64,000 nt of DNA from an uncultured Pontibacter sp. (GCA_947499125.1 CANMMP010000001.1:930001-994000); one strand, 5' to 3'. Numbered from the stretch's first letter, positions 50,861 to 60,980 are shown. Numbers and translations are program-made. Notes: generated by a model from the sequence alone, not told the origin.

Positions 50861-51173
50861 GTTGTAAAGGTTTGTTATACTATTTTGTTGGTTATTACTT
50901 AATTGGTCAATGATTTGATAATGGGATACAGACTTACCCCAAACGGTTGTATGGGCATCTATACGGATGATATAAAAAATGGTATATATATAGTATATAT
51001 TTATTTTGGTTTATATACTGCCACCCCTACACTGCAACGCCCTACTGGCTGTTTAAAGCGCAATAAACGAGGCAATATACTATAACGTAACTTATAATCA
51101 ATTGAACAAAGACAAATATATAAAAAATATAGTATATATATATGTTGAGCTGTTGTTTTATAATTTAATAAGA

Positions 51174-51207
51174 AAAAAATGTCGGGCTGCGATAGCCCGA
51201 CATTTTT
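51174..51207 (-). terminator. Rho-independent terminator
   Basis: AAAAATGTCGGGCT...AGCCCGACATTTTT. Confidence 0.85.
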
Positions 51208-51290
51208 GTATACGATAGTGTAAAATTCTGAAACCGGCAATAAGGCTATAGTTCGTACCTTATGTTACTGCAGGCTTTTAAAGTATAATA

Positions 51291-52622
51291 TTAATGCTCC
51301 AGCGATAGGATCTGGTAAATATCAAGTGAGCCAAGTCCGCCCGGTCTGTCAGATGCCATGTAAGCCGATTTGCGGTTGCGGTCCAGGTTAAAGTATAGCT
51401 CGTCGTGCGGAGAGTTTATCGGGAAGCCCAGGTTCTTAACGTCCTGCCACTTGCCTTCGCGCATCTGCGATTTAAACACATCAAACCCGCCCATAGAGTT
51501 ATGCCCGCGCGAGCTGAAGTATAAGGTCTTTGAATTGGAATCGATAAAAGCTGCGTCTTCGTCGTGTTGGGTATTTATAGTTGCACCCAGGTTTATAGCT
51601 GCACTCCATGTACCATCCGGGAAACGTTGGCTTACATACAGGTCTAAGCCACCGAAGCCGCCTGGTCTGTCACTCGAGAAAAAGGCAAACTGCCCGTCTT
51701 CGGTTATATGCACCGATGTTTCGTTGGCAAGCTGGTTAAGCGGAATTGGCAATGGTCGCGGGTTTACCCACGAGTCTTTCGACTGGTCGTAACTACGCAG
51801 GCCATCGGCAGCGGCATACGTGTACAACATGTTACCATTCGGTGAAATAGTAACTATAGCATGGCCTTTTTTGCTATCCGAGGCTTTTAAAAACTCTTTA
51901 GATGATTGCCATGCGCCGTTCTTTCTTCTGGAAATCCTGATCTGCTCAGGGCCTTCCGGGGCTTCGTGGGCAGTAAATAAAAGCACCGAATCATTTTCTG
52001 AAAGTATTGGCACAAACTCTACATCTTTTGAGTTTACGGAAGGGCCCAGGTTAATTACCTGTGCTACCGATGGTTGTGCAAGCAAAGCTATACCTGCATT
52101 GCATTCATCAATACGCTTCCGGATAACTTCTACATAGTTCCAGTCGGCTTTGCCTGTGCTGTAAATCTCCTGCTGGTAGTATTTTTTAGCTTCTTCAAAG
52201 TCATAATCCTGGTGCAGGGCCTCTGCCAGGTTCACGATCACCTTCTCGCCAAACTTAGGGTCGTACTCATATACTTTTGCCAGGCACAATTTGGCTTGTC
52301 GCGGGTTGCGCAACTCCAGGTAGCTTATACCTAATCTATAGAGTGCCTTAACGTTCTTTGGATCTTCTTCAAGGGCTTTTTTATACCAGCCGGCTGCTTC
52401 AGCAAAATCTGCTTTGGCATAAGCCTTGTCGGCACGGCGCATGTTGGCATCCGGGGAGTTGGAGTCTACATCAGGAAGCGCAGCACTGCTCAGGGCAATA
52501 GCACCAGCCAGCAGCATTACGCACACCCCTACCCTCGACCATAATGTATACTGTTTCTTAATTGCAGGCGTTATACCTGTACCTCTTAACCAGGAAAAAG
52601 GCATTATCTTCATGTTTGGCAA
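51291..52622 (-). CDS. TPR + PD40-repeat protein, paralog of the PorE-like gene lacking OmpA
   Basis: LYFSSRGHNSMGGFDVFKSQ, AFFSSDRPGGFGGLDLYVSQR. Confidence 0.85.
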   Translation of the reverse strand: MPNMKIMPFSWLRGTGITPAIKKQYTLWSRVGVCVMLLAGAIALSSAALPDVDSNSPDANMRRADKAYAKADFAEAAGWYKKALEEDPKNVKALYRLGISYLELRNPRQAKLCLAKVYEYDPKFGEKVIVNLAEALHQDYDFEEAKKYYQQEIYSTGKADWNYVEVIRKRIDECNAGIALLAQPSVAQVINLGPSVNSKDVEFVPILSENDSVLLFTAHEAPEGPEQIRISRRKNGAWQSSKEFLKASDSKKGHAIVTISPNGNMLYTYAAADGLRSYDQSKDSWVNPRPLPIPLNQLANETSVHITEDGQFAFFSSDRPGGFGGLDLYVSQRFPDGTWSAAINLGATINTQHDEDAAFIDSNSKTLYFSSRGHNSMGGFDVFKSQMREGKWQDVKNLGFPINSPHDELYFNLDRNRKSAYMASDRPGGLGSLDIYQILSLEH

Positions 52623-52745
52623 ATTAAACGTACCTTTGTAATCTCTTAAGCAACTATAACCAGTAGCTTAATTTAGCGAATTTATACATTTTGGAACCAC
52701 TATATTACAAATTTAAGGGTTTCGAACCAAATCAGAAGTATAAGC

Positions 52746-53354
52746 ATGGTAATTAAAGAAGCAAAATTTTTGATGAGCAACACCCGGGTGGAAGATTGCC
52801 CGGCACCGGACAAACCGGAATATGCCTTTATAGGGCGTTCTAATGTCGGTAAATCATCATTGATAAACATGCTTACCGAACAAAAAGGCCTGGCAAAAAC
52901 ATCTTCTTCGCCGGGTAAAACACAGCTGATCAATCACTTTTTAATTAACGACAGCTGGTACCTGGTCGACTTACCGGGCTATGGTTATGCCAAAGTTAGC
53001 CGTGGCTCGCGCGAAGACTGGCGCAAGATGATCAACTATTATTTCCAGAAGCGCGAAAACCTGACCTGCGTATTTGTACTGATCGATTCGCGCCACGAGC
53101 CATTGAGCACCGACGTTGAATTTATTAACCACCTGGGGCAGATTGGCGTGCCTTTTGTACTGGTTTTCACTAAAGCTGATAAGCAATCGTCTGTTAAGAC
53201 GGACCAAACAATAGCTGCTTACAAGCGTACACTGCTGCAAACCTGGGATGAGCTGCCCCAGATCTTTGCAACTTCTGCAGAAAAAAGAATTGGCCGCGAC
53301 GAGCTGCTAAATTTTATTGACGAAGTGAATGCACAGGTAAAAGCACAGCAGTAA
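52746..53354 (+). CDS. engB: Ribosome biogenesis GTP-binding protein YihA/YsxC
   Basis: AFIGRSNVGKSSLINML, VDLPGYGYAKVS. Confidence 0.97.
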   Translation: MVIKEAKFLMSNTRVEDCPAPDKPEYAFIGRSNVGKSSLINMLTEQKGLAKTSSSPGKTQLINHFLINDSWYLVDLPGYGYAKVSRGSREDWRKMINYYFQKRENLTCVFVLIDSRHEPLSTDVEFINHLGQIGVPFVLVFTKADKQSSVKTDQTIAAYKRTLLQTWDELPQIFATSAEKRIGRDELLNFIDEVNAQVKAQQ

Positions 53355-53392
53355 TTTGTTATTTTTGTATTAATCTAAAGCAATTACCCCTT

Positions 53393-53794
53393 ATGAAAAC
53401 CAAATTCTCATTTTTGTTTCTTTTATTTGCCTTTGCAGCATTTACCGCATCGGCACAAACTACCCAAACCGAAAAAGCAGAGGAAAAACCAACGTACTGG
53501 GTTCCGAATAAAGCCCTGCCTGCTGCCGAGCATTACGAGGGCGGCATTGAGGCCATGTACGAGTTTATAGGTAAAGAACTAAAATACCCGGCCCTTGCCA
53601 TGCGTAACCGTGTGCAGGGCGAAAGCATTATCGGCTTTACTATAAACGAAGATGGTTCTACATCGGGCTTTAAGGTACTGCGTAACCCGGGTGCCGGTGT
53701 TGGCGAAGAGGCCCTGCGTATAGCTCGCCTGCTTAAGTTCAAGTCGCCAGGCTACGCACTTAATGTGAGCATACCGATACAGTTTAAACTATAA
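53393..53794 (+). CDS. TonB C-terminal-domain protein
   Basis: Signal peptide; YPALAMRNRVQGESIIGFTINEDGS. Confidence 0.85.
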   Translation: MKTKFSFLFLLFAFAAFTASAQTTQTEKAEEKPTYWVPNKALPAAEHYEGGIEAMYEFIGKELKYPALAMRNRVQGESIIGFTINEDGSTSGFKVLRNPGAGVGEEALRIARLLKFKSPGYALNVSIPIQFKL

Positions 53795-53822
53795 AACCAA
53801 AACAAAATACCCTATCCTTATT

Positions 53823-54350
53823 ATGCCTATTGATTTAAGACAAGTAGCAGCCATTTCCGGCATGAACGGTTTATACCGCGTGGTAGCCCCTACCCGTACC
53901 GGTATTATTGTTGAATCTCTTTCTGATAAGCCGCAACGTGTGGTAGCCCAGGCCCGCCAGCGTATGTCGTTGCTTGATGAGATCTCGATCTATACTACCG
54001 ACGAAGAAGCTACTGTACCTCTTGCTGAAGTGTTTGAACGCATCCATGAAAAATATGGCGACGACCTGCCATTAAGCGAGAAACCAGACGACCACGAGTA
54101 CCGTGATTTTATGGAGTCGGTAATGCCGGAGTACGACGAGGACCGCGTATACTTGTCTGATATGAAGAAGCTTGCCAACTGGTACAAGATCGTAAAGCAG
54201 TACATTGGCTTTAAACCAGCTGAAGAAGAGAAAGCCAAGGAAACAAAAGCTGAAGACAAAAAAGCTGAAAAGAAAACGACCAAGGCAAAAGCAACTGAAA
54301 AATCAACAGAGGCTAAAGAGGAAAAAAAACCTAAAAAGAAAAAAGAATAA
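53823..54350 (+). CDS. DUF5606-like protein with Lys/Glu-rich tail
   Basis: DLRQVAAISGMNGLYRVVAPTRTGIIVESL. Confidence 0.7.
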   Translation: MPIDLRQVAAISGMNGLYRVVAPTRTGIIVESLSDKPQRVVAQARQRMSLLDEISIYTTDEEATVPLAEVFERIHEKYGDDLPLSEKPDDHEYRDFMESVMPEYDEDRVYLSDMKKLANWYKIVKQYIGFKPAEEEKAKETKAEDKKAEKKTTKAKATEKSTEAKEEKKPKKKKE

Positions 54351-54405
54351 CTTACGTAAAAAGGCCTTCTGAACAAGTAGGCCTTTTTTATTTAAACTGA
54401 TAGCC

Positions 54406-54717
54406 ATGGAATACGCCAACCTGTTACTGGATAGCACTGCCAGGCACCTGCAAAAGCACTTTGGCCAGGACGAACTGCCCTACGCCGATAATATGCCCGA
54501 CCTGGAGCACCATGTACGTCTGGCTGTACTTTACCTGCTTCGCCACGACCTGAACCGCCTGCTGCACATACTTTATCGTATTGATGTAGATGAGCGCGAC
54601 GTAAAACAAGCCATGAAGCTTCCTGCTGAAGACCAGGTAGCCGAACAGGTAGCCCGTTTAATAATAAAGCGGGAACTGCAAAAGGCGCAGACCCGCTTTA
54701 TTTATAGGTATAACTAA
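54406..54717 (+). CDS. Hypothetical helical protein
   Basis: 103-aa ORF. Confidence 0.65.
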   Translation: MEYANLLLDSTARHLQKHFGQDELPYADNMPDLEHHVRLAVLYLLRHDLNRLLHILYRIDVDERDVKQAMKLPAEDQVAEQVARLIIKRELQKAQTRFIYRYN

Positions 54718-54729
54718 GGTATAAGCCGT

Positions 54730-55737
54730 TTAAACAGCCGCTACTTCGCTTTTAATAAACTCCTCTACTTTATCAACCATCTCCGGCGAACCAATTATAA
54801 GTGGGCAACGCTGGTGAAGCTCAGTAGGCTCAATTTCCATTATGCGTGTGTGTCCGTTGGTAGCCTTGCCACCTGCCTGCTCTACAATATAAGCCAGCGA
54901 GTTGCACTCATACATCAGGCGTAGTTTGCCGTTAGGTGCTTTTGCCGTCGACGGGTAAATATAAACGCCGCCTTTAAGCAGGTTACGGTGGAAATCAGCT
55001 ACAAGAGAGCCTATATAACGTGCCGAGTGATTATTTTCGCGGCAATAGTTAATGTATTGTTTTATGCCTTCCGGGAAGCTATTGTAGCTACCTTCGTTGC
55101 AGGAATAAACTGTACCGTTAGCAGGAGTTTTAATATCCGGGTGAGATAAGAAGAACTCGCCCAGCGATGGCTCATAAGTAAAACCATTTACGCCGTGGCC
55201 AGTGGTATAAACCAGCATTGTAGACGAACCATAAATAATATAGCCGGCAGCTACCTGCTGCGTTCCGTTCTGCAAACAATCATCTACAGTACCATCGCCT
55301 CCAGTTTCTGATTTTCTTCTGTAAACCGAGAATATCGTCCCGATCGACACGTTCACATCTATGTTAGATGAACCATCCAGCGGGTCGATAGCTACTATAT
55401 ACTTGCCTTTTTTGTTGCCGGTCTGTATCACTTCATCTTCTTCTTCGGAGATGATAGCGCAAACTTCGCCGCCATTGCGTAGCGCACGTATAAAGCGGAT
55501 GTTTGCGATCACATCCAGCTTTTGCTGTTCTTCGCCCTGTACATTTTGCTGGCCAAAGGCACCGGTCACATCCAGCAGACCGGCACGGTTAATCTCGCGG
55601 TTTACAATTTTGCCGGCTAAGGCAATGTCACGCAGCAACTGCGAAAGCTCTCCGGTGGCATACGGAAAGTCTTCCTGTTTTCTCATTATAAACCTGTCAA
55701 GGGTTGTGCCTACAGGTAAAGCAAGATTTAAGTTCAT
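54730..55737 (-). CDS. fbp: Class 1 fructose-1,6-bisphosphatase
   Basis: [25 protein letters not shown]. Confidence 0.97.
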   Translation of the reverse strand: MNLNLALPVGTTLDRFIMRKQEDFPYATGELSQLLRDIALAGKIVNREINRAGLLDVTGAFGQQNVQGEEQQKLDVIANIRFIRALRNGGEVCAIISEEEDEVIQTGNKKGKYIVAIDPLDGSSNIDVNVSIGTIFSVYRRKSETGGDGTVDDCLQNGTQQVAAGYIIYGSSTMLVYTTGHGVNGFTYEPSLGEFFLSHPDIKTPANGTVYSCNEGSYNSFPEGIKQYINYCRENNHSARYIGSLVADFHRNLLKGGVYIYPSTAKAPNGKLRLMYECNSLAYIVEQAGGKATNGHTRIMEIEPTELHQRCPLIIGSPEMVDKVEEFIKSEVAAV

Positions 55738-55842
55738 AAAGGGTATTGAGTTGGGTTGATCTATATATAGTAATACAAAAATATCATTTTTTGATTCATA
55801 AACGAAGGCTACTTACTTTTACGTAACATTATCGATATCTGA

Positions 55843-57102
55843 ATGAAAGTTTACAAGTTTGGAGGTGCATCTGTTAAAAATGCAGCGTCGTTCCGGAACC
55901 TGGCACAAATAGTAACATCCAGTGGCAAAAAACATGGTTTACTTATAGTTGTATCGGCTATGGGTAAAACTACCAATGCTATGGAGCAGCTATTTGACCT
56001 GGCTTTTCATAATAAACCATACAGTGACGCTTTTGAGCAAAACCGAAATTATCACCTTGAGGTCGTACAGGCTTTGTTCCCAAACCCTGATGCCCCTGTA
56101 TACGAAGAGTTGGAGCACCTGTTCGCTAAATTATCGCATACCTTAACTAACCTGAACCAACAGGCGGGCTACGACCAACTTTACGACCAGGTAGTAAGCT
56201 ATGGCGAATTGCTGGCTTCTACTATTTTGCACCACTACCTGCAACAGGAAAACATGCCAAACACCTGGGTAGATAGCCGTAAGTATATACAGACTGATAG
56301 CACCTGGCGTGAAGCAAAAATTGACTGGAACTGGAGTGAACGCCTTATAACCCGTGACCTGGCACCCATACTTGCCGACCAGCTTATAGTTACCCAAGGC
56401 TTTTTAGGTGGCACCAACAACGGCTTAACGACAACCCTTGGCCGCGAAGGCTCTGATTTCAGCGCTGCCATATTTGCCTACTGCTTGCAAGCGGAATCGA
56501 TGTGTATCTGGAAAGATGTGGATGGTTTACTGAACGCTGACCCCAAGTATTTTAAAGACACCGTTCGCTATCCCGAAATATCGTACCAGGAAACGGTGGA
56601 AATGGCCTACTATGGCGCATCGGTCATACACCCAAAAACTATAAAACCGCTGGCTAACCGGTCTATCCCTTTATATGTAAAGTCGTTCCTGAACCCTGCC
56701 GGCGAAGGCACTAAAATATGCGACTGCCGTTTCGAGAAGTTGGCTCCGGCTTATATTATTAAAGAGAACCAGTGCCTTGTCTCGTTCAGTGTAAAAGATT
56801 TCACTTTCATCTCCGAAAAAAACCTGGGCACCATTTTTAATGCCTTATCAGAGTTAAGGTTAAAGATAAACCTGATGCAGAACTCGGCAATCTCCTTCTC
56901 GGTGTGCACTGATTTTTATGAGCCACGTCTGCAAAAACTTATACGAACCTTGGAGGATGAATTTGTGATACACTATAATACCGGGCTGACCTTGTTTACT
57001 ATTAAGAACTACGATACTGAAAGTATAAACCGCATGTTAGACGGCAAAAAGGCACTACTAGAACAGCGCACCAGAAATACTTTTCAGTTTGTAAGCAAAT
57101 AG
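55843..57102 (+). CDS. Aspartate kinase (monofunctional)
   Basis: KVYKFGGASVKN, TTTLGREGSDFSAA, C-terminal ACT-like region. Confidence 0.95.
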   Translation: MKVYKFGGASVKNAASFRNLAQIVTSSGKKHGLLIVVSAMGKTTNAMEQLFDLAFHNKPYSDAFEQNRNYHLEVVQALFPNPDAPVYEELEHLFAKLSHTLTNLNQQAGYDQLYDQVVSYGELLASTILHHYLQQENMPNTWVDSRKYIQTDSTWREAKIDWNWSERLITRDLAPILADQLIVTQGFLGGTNNGLTTTLGREGSDFSAAIFAYCLQAESMCIWKDVDGLLNADPKYFKDTVRYPEISYQETVEMAYYGASVIHPKTIKPLANRSIPLYVKSFLNPAGEGTKICDCRFEKLAPAYIIKENQCLVSFSVKDFTFISEKNLGTIFNALSELRLKINLMQNSAISFSVCTDFYEPRLQKLIRTLEDEFVIHYNTGLTLFTIKNYDTESINRMLDGKKALLEQRTRNTFQFVSK

Positions 57103-57229
57103 TATATATTACAGAGAAATTATAGTATATTTGCTATCACAATAGTAGAAATTCATATTATATTACAGTAACCTACTGTATAGAGATGTTGTATATAGTA
57201 TAGCCTTCATCATCTTACAGCTTCGTCTT

Positions 57230-57454
57230 ATGCAACCAGTAGAAAAAGTTAACAAATCATTTTTAGCAAAACTGCTTTTACTTTGCGGCCTATTATATCT
57301 GGGGTTTGTAATGGAAGCACCTCCTTTCGTTAAAACTGTGCAGGCTAAAGAACTGAATGTATATACCAAGCCGAACGAACAGATGCATAAAGCGCAGCAC
57401 CTGCAGGATCTGTATATTCGTGTAGTACCCGAACCTGAAGAAACCGCCATCTGA
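57230..57454 (+). CDS. Small membrane/secreted protein
   Basis: Single hydrophobic segment, 74 aa. Confidence 0.5.
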   Translation: MQPVEKVNKSFLAKLLLLCGLLYLGFVMEAPPFVKTVQAKELNVYTKPNEQMHKAQHLQDLYIRVVPEPEETAI

Positions 57455-57549
57455 AAAACATTGTAGCCTGCCTTTAAGCAGGCTTTTTTTATGGCCTTGC
57501 CACAAAAAGCCTTAAATTAGCTGCACAACAAAAGACTTATACTTTAACT

Positions 57550-58323
57550 ATGGAATTTATACTTGTAACCCCACAGGCACAACCTCATGTTGCGCTTATA
57601 CAGCTAAATCGCCCTAAAGAACTTAACGCACTTAACCTGCAACTGATGGGTGAACTGCGCGATGCCTTAAAAGAACTTGATGAGAATGAAGAAGTACGCG
57701 CTATAGTTATAACAGGAAACGCACGGGCTTTTGCTGCAGGCGCCGATATAAAACAGATGGCCGGCAAAACAGCTATTGATATGCTGAATATCGACCAGTT
57801 CTCTACCTGGGACCAGATCCGTAAGACAAAAAAACCGATTATTGCTGCTGTGTCAGGGTTTGCGTTAGGTGGTGGTTGCGAACTGGCCATGACCTGCGAT
57901 ATGATCGTGGCTTCGGAGACTGCCATGTTTGGCCAACCGGAAATTAAGATTGGGGTGATGCCAGGTGCAGGCGGTACTCAACGCTTAACAAAAGCAATAG
58001 GCAAAGCCAAAGCCATGGAAATGGTACTGACCGGTAAATTTATATCTGCTGAAGAAGCTGAGAAACAAGGCCTGATAAACCGTGTAGTACCTGTAGAATT
58101 ATACTTAGAAGAAGCTTTTAAACTGGCAGGTGAGATCGCCCAGATGTCGCCGGTTGCCGTGAAGTTGGCCAAGGAATCTGTTAACCGCGCTTTTGAAACA
58201 CAACTGGATGAAGGCTTACACTTTGAGCGTAAGAACTTTTACCTGTGCTTCGCCTCTGAAGACCAGACTGAAGGCATGAATGCTTTTGTAGAAAAGCGCA
58301 AGCCAGAGTTTAAGGGTAGGTAA
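57550..58323 (+). CDS. Enoyl-CoA hydratase/isomerase family
   Basis: [43 protein letters not shown]. Confidence 0.96.
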   Translation: MEFILVTPQAQPHVALIQLNRPKELNALNLQLMGELRDALKELDENEEVRAIVITGNARAFAAGADIKQMAGKTAIDMLNIDQFSTWDQIRKTKKPIIAAVSGFALGGGCELAMTCDMIVASETAMFGQPEIKIGVMPGAGGTQRLTKAIGKAKAMEMVLTGKFISAEEAEKQGLINRVVPVELYLEEAFKLAGEIAQMSPVAVKLAKESVNRAFETQLDEGLHFERKNFYLCFASEDQTEGMNAFVEKRKPEFKGR

Positions 58324-58338
58324 CTATAGTTTACTTGA

Positions 58339-58391
58339 GGTCAAACCACCCCTGCCCCTCCTTATCCAAGGAGGGGAGCTCCTGCTCCTCA
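58339..58391 (+). repeat. CCCCTCCTTatccAAGGAGGGG element
   Basis: Same family as 37663-37713. Confidence 0.8.
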
Positions 58392-58509
58392 ATATTTAAG
58401 TTTTTTAGACTATAGTCTCTACTATTATATATTTAAGTATTGATTATATCTATAGTTATAAACCTGAAACCTACCTACAAAGCTATAACCACATTATAGT
58501 AATAACAGG

Positions 58510-58583
58510 GTTCCCCTCCTTGGACTACCGAGAACTAGAGTTTGAAGGTAGCGAGCGTAGCTCTGAGGGGCAGGGGTAGTTTA
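58510..58583 (-). repeat. Inverted, internally expanded copy of the same element
   Basis: Reverse complement reads ttaaactacccctgcccctc...tccaaggaggggaa. Confidence 0.75.
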
Positions 58584-58698
58584 ATCATCTCTGCTTAAAA
58601 GTGAGCATCATTACACTACTTAACTTCCTTCACTCCCCAAGTTCCCCCATCTACGAATAACTTTTGACGCTTTACTTTTTACTTTTAAGTATAAGCCT

Positions 58699-58706
58699 TA
58701 CCTTTG
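58699..58706 (+). promoter_or_regulatory. -7 promoter box TACCTTTG of the fur/perR-ahpC unit
   Basis: TAnnTTTG. Confidence 0.75.
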
Positions 58707-58723
58707 CAGGAACTTTTCTTAGT

Positions 58724-58738
58724 TAAGAATCATTCTTA
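58724..58738. promoter_or_regulatory. Fur/PerR-like box TAAGAAT-C-ATTCTTA
   Basis: Perfect 7-1-7 inverted repeat 18 nt downstream of the -7 box. Confidence 0.8.
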
Positions 58739-58746
58739 CTTAGACT

Positions 58747-59199
58747 ATGCAAAACCTGAACCGAAACGATTTACGACAACGACTGACTGAGTCTGGCTTT
58801 AAAGCCACGCATCAGCGTATTGTTGTGCTCGAGGCGGTAACGGAATTGCACGGGCACCACCCGACTGCTGAGGAAGTATACCAGAAGCTAAATCCGGCTA
58901 ACCCCACTATTTCGCTGGGTACAGTTTATAAAACACTTGATACTTTTGCCGAAGCAGAACTTATTAAGAGAGTGTTAACGGAAGAAGGCGGAAAGCGATA
59001 TGACACCTGCACTACAACGCATAGCCATATCTACTGCAGTAATACACGCGAGATAATCGATTTTGAAGACCCTGAACTTGAAAATCTGCTAAGAGATTTT
59101 TTTAGCAAAAAACAGGTAAACAATTTCGAGATAAAAAGCTTTGCAGTACAGCTAACCGGTAAAAAGGTGGAACCCGACAAACAGATCAGCATTAAATAA
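58747..59199 (+). CDS. Fur-family regulator (PerR-like)
   Basis: LTESGFKATHQRIVVLEAV, HHPTAEEVYQKL, SLGTVYKTLDTFAEAELI. Confidence 0.94.
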   Translation: MQNLNRNDLRQRLTESGFKATHQRIVVLEAVTELHGHHPTAEEVYQKLNPANPTISLGTVYKTLDTFAEAELIKRVLTEEGGKRYDTCTTTHSHIYCSNTREIIDFEDPELENLLRDFFSKKQVNNFEIKSFAVQLTGKKVEPDKQISIK

Positions 59200-59233
59200 T
59201 AAATAATTTTCAAACTAAATAAAAACTATAAAT

Positions 59234-59863
59234 ATGGCAGTATTAGTAGGTAAAAAAGCACCTTCTTTTAAAGCAATGGCTGTTGAGAACGGCGAATTCG
59301 TAGAAAACTTCTCTCTGGAGCAGTATATCGGTAAAAAACATGTGATCTTCTATTTCTACCCAATGGACTTCACTTTCGTTTGCCCTACCGAGATCATCGC
59401 GTTCCAGGACAGAATGGAGGAATTTGAGCGTAAGAACGTTGCTGTAGTTGGTTGCTCTACTGACACACATTTCTCTCACTTTGCATGGCTGAACACTCCA
59501 CGTAACCAGGGTGGTATAGAGGGTGTAAATTACCCGCTTGTAGCCGATGCAGCTAAAACTATCTCTCAGAACTACGACGTATTGGCTGGCCACTACGAGT
59601 ACAACGAAGAAGGCGAAGTTGAATTTGTTGGCGAACCGGTTGCTTACCGTGGCTTGTTCCTGATCGACAAAGAAGGCGTAGTACGTCACCAGGTGGTGAA
59701 CGACCTTCCGCTTGGTCGTTCTATTGATGAGGCGCTGCGTATGGTTGATGCCCTACAGTATTTCGAAGAGAAAGGCGAAGTTTGCCCAGCCAACTGGTCT
59801 GAAGGTAAAGAAGCAATGCAGGCTACTAAAGAAGGTGTATCTAGCTATTTAGCGAAACACTAA
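59234..59863 (+). CDS. Peroxiredoxin (AhpC/Prx type)
   Basis: YFYPMDFTFVCPTEIIAF, EVCPANW. Confidence 0.97.
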   Translation: MAVLVGKKAPSFKAMAVENGEFVENFSLEQYIGKKHVIFYFYPMDFTFVCPTEIIAFQDRMEEFERKNVAVVGCSTDTHFSHFAWLNTPRNQGGIEGVNYPLVADAAKTISQNYDVLAGHYEYNEEGEVEFVGEPVAYRGLFLIDKEGVVRHQVVNDLPLGRSIDEALRMVDALQYFEEKGEVCPANWSEGKEAMQATKEGVSSYLAKH

Positions 59864-59888
59864 GCTTTAACAGCTTAATTATAATACA

Positions 59889-59917
59889 AAAGCCCCGGCA
59901 TATGTCGGGGCTTTTCT
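59889..59917 (+). terminator. Rho-independent terminator
   Basis: AAAAGCCCCGgcatatgtCGGGGCTTTT. Confidence 0.85.
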
Positions 59918-59935
59918 TTTATAGTTATAGTATAG

Positions 59936-60334
59936 TTACACCATACGTATGAGCCACATACCGGTAAACGTTGCAAGTAACCCAAGTAACACACTGGCTA
60001 AAATATAAAGTATAGCCTGCCCATATTGCTCTGTTTGTAGCATATACACCGACTCCAGCGAAAATGCAGAAAAAGTAGTGAAGCCGCCCAGAATTCCGGT
60101 TGCCAGAAAAGGGCGCCATTCGCCGGGCATATTTCCTTTGGCAATCAATGCAAAGACAACTCCCATAAAAAAACAACCTATAATATTTACACCTAAGGTG
60201 CCAAACGGAAAAGGAACAACTGACCGGGTTTGAATATACAAGGTGAGCAGGTAACGCAGTACACCACCTATAAAGCTGCCCGCCCCTATTACAAGTAAGA
60301 TCTTCATGTATGCTTTGTTAGCTTGAGCTATCAA
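59936..60334 (-). CDS. crcB: Fluoride efflux transporter CrcB
   Basis: GSFIGGVLRYLL, FPFGTLGVNIIGCFFMG, TGILGGFTTFSAFSLE. Confidence 0.96.
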   Translation of the reverse strand: MIAQANKAYMKILLVIGAGSFIGGVLRYLLTLYIQTRSVVPFPFGTLGVNIIGCFFMGVVFALIAKGNMPGEWRPFLATGILGGFTTFSAFSLESVYMLQTEQYGQAILYILASVLLGLLATFTGMWLIRMV

Positions 60335-60356
60335 ATATAGAAGATTATAGTTAAAC

Positions 60357-60980
60357 CTACGGAGTGTAAGGTTTTAGTTCTCCGTCTTTCACCAGCCAGG
60401 CTTTATCGGCTTCTTTCAGTATTTCTTCTTTATCGTCGGAGTAGGCTTCTACAATTCTATACTTTTGGCCTTTAAAATACTCGTCTAAACGGGCGATCTT
60501 TTCTTCGGCTTTGCAGGCTTTGCCATCAACCAGGTAGGTGTTGTCGGTATAGTTCGCTCTTGTCCCGAAGAATCCATCGATCTTGTATAGGTCAAAAAGC
60601 GGCTCTACATATATCTCCAGGCCACCTGTAGCGCAAAAAATCTGTACACCTTCTTTCTTCAGCTTATCCAGTCGTTCCTTTATTTCCTGGTTAAAGTTAT
60701 CCGGATACTCCTGCTCCCAGAACTCTTTCGCATATTCCTTTACCTTGTCTGGTGGCAGGTTATCGAGATAATTAAAGAAGTTCTCTTTAAACTCCGTCTG
60801 CCTGATCTGGTGCATTTTAAGCAGCGCTTTATAGTATAGCATCTGTAAATAATAGGCAGCCTTATGCGGCTTTTTAGCACTTACAAACTTAAAGAACTCG
60901 TCTTTAGAGCTCTTGTTATAAAAGGTCTTGTTGAGATCGAAAACGGCTATCTTAATTTCCTGCCCGGTGTTGTCTGCCAT
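60357..60980 (-). CDS. HAD-IB-family phosphatase-like protein
   Basis: IAVFDLNKTFYNKSS, IFCATGGLEIYVEPL, EAYSDDKEE. Confidence 0.85.
   Translation of the reverse strand: MADNTGQEIKIAVFDLNKTFYNKSSKDEFFKFVSAKKPHKAAYYLQMLYYKALLKMHQIRQTEFKENFFNYLDNLPPDKVKEYAKEFWEQEYPDNFNQEIKERLDKLKKEGVQIFCATGGLEIYVEPLFDLYKIDGFFGTRANYTDNTYLVDGKACKAEEKIARLDEYFKGQKYRIVEAYSDDKEEILKEADKAWLVKDGELKPYTP

Noticed and set aside
54220-54349. Lys/Glu/Ala-rich repetitive coding tract at the end of the DUF5606-like gene
   Set aside because: Low-complexity charged C-terminal tail, common in such proteins; no evidence of a DNA-level element.
60335-60380. Possible fluoride riboswitch upstream of crcB
   Set aside because: Only a short gap is present and I see no fluoride-riboswitch-like conserved core.
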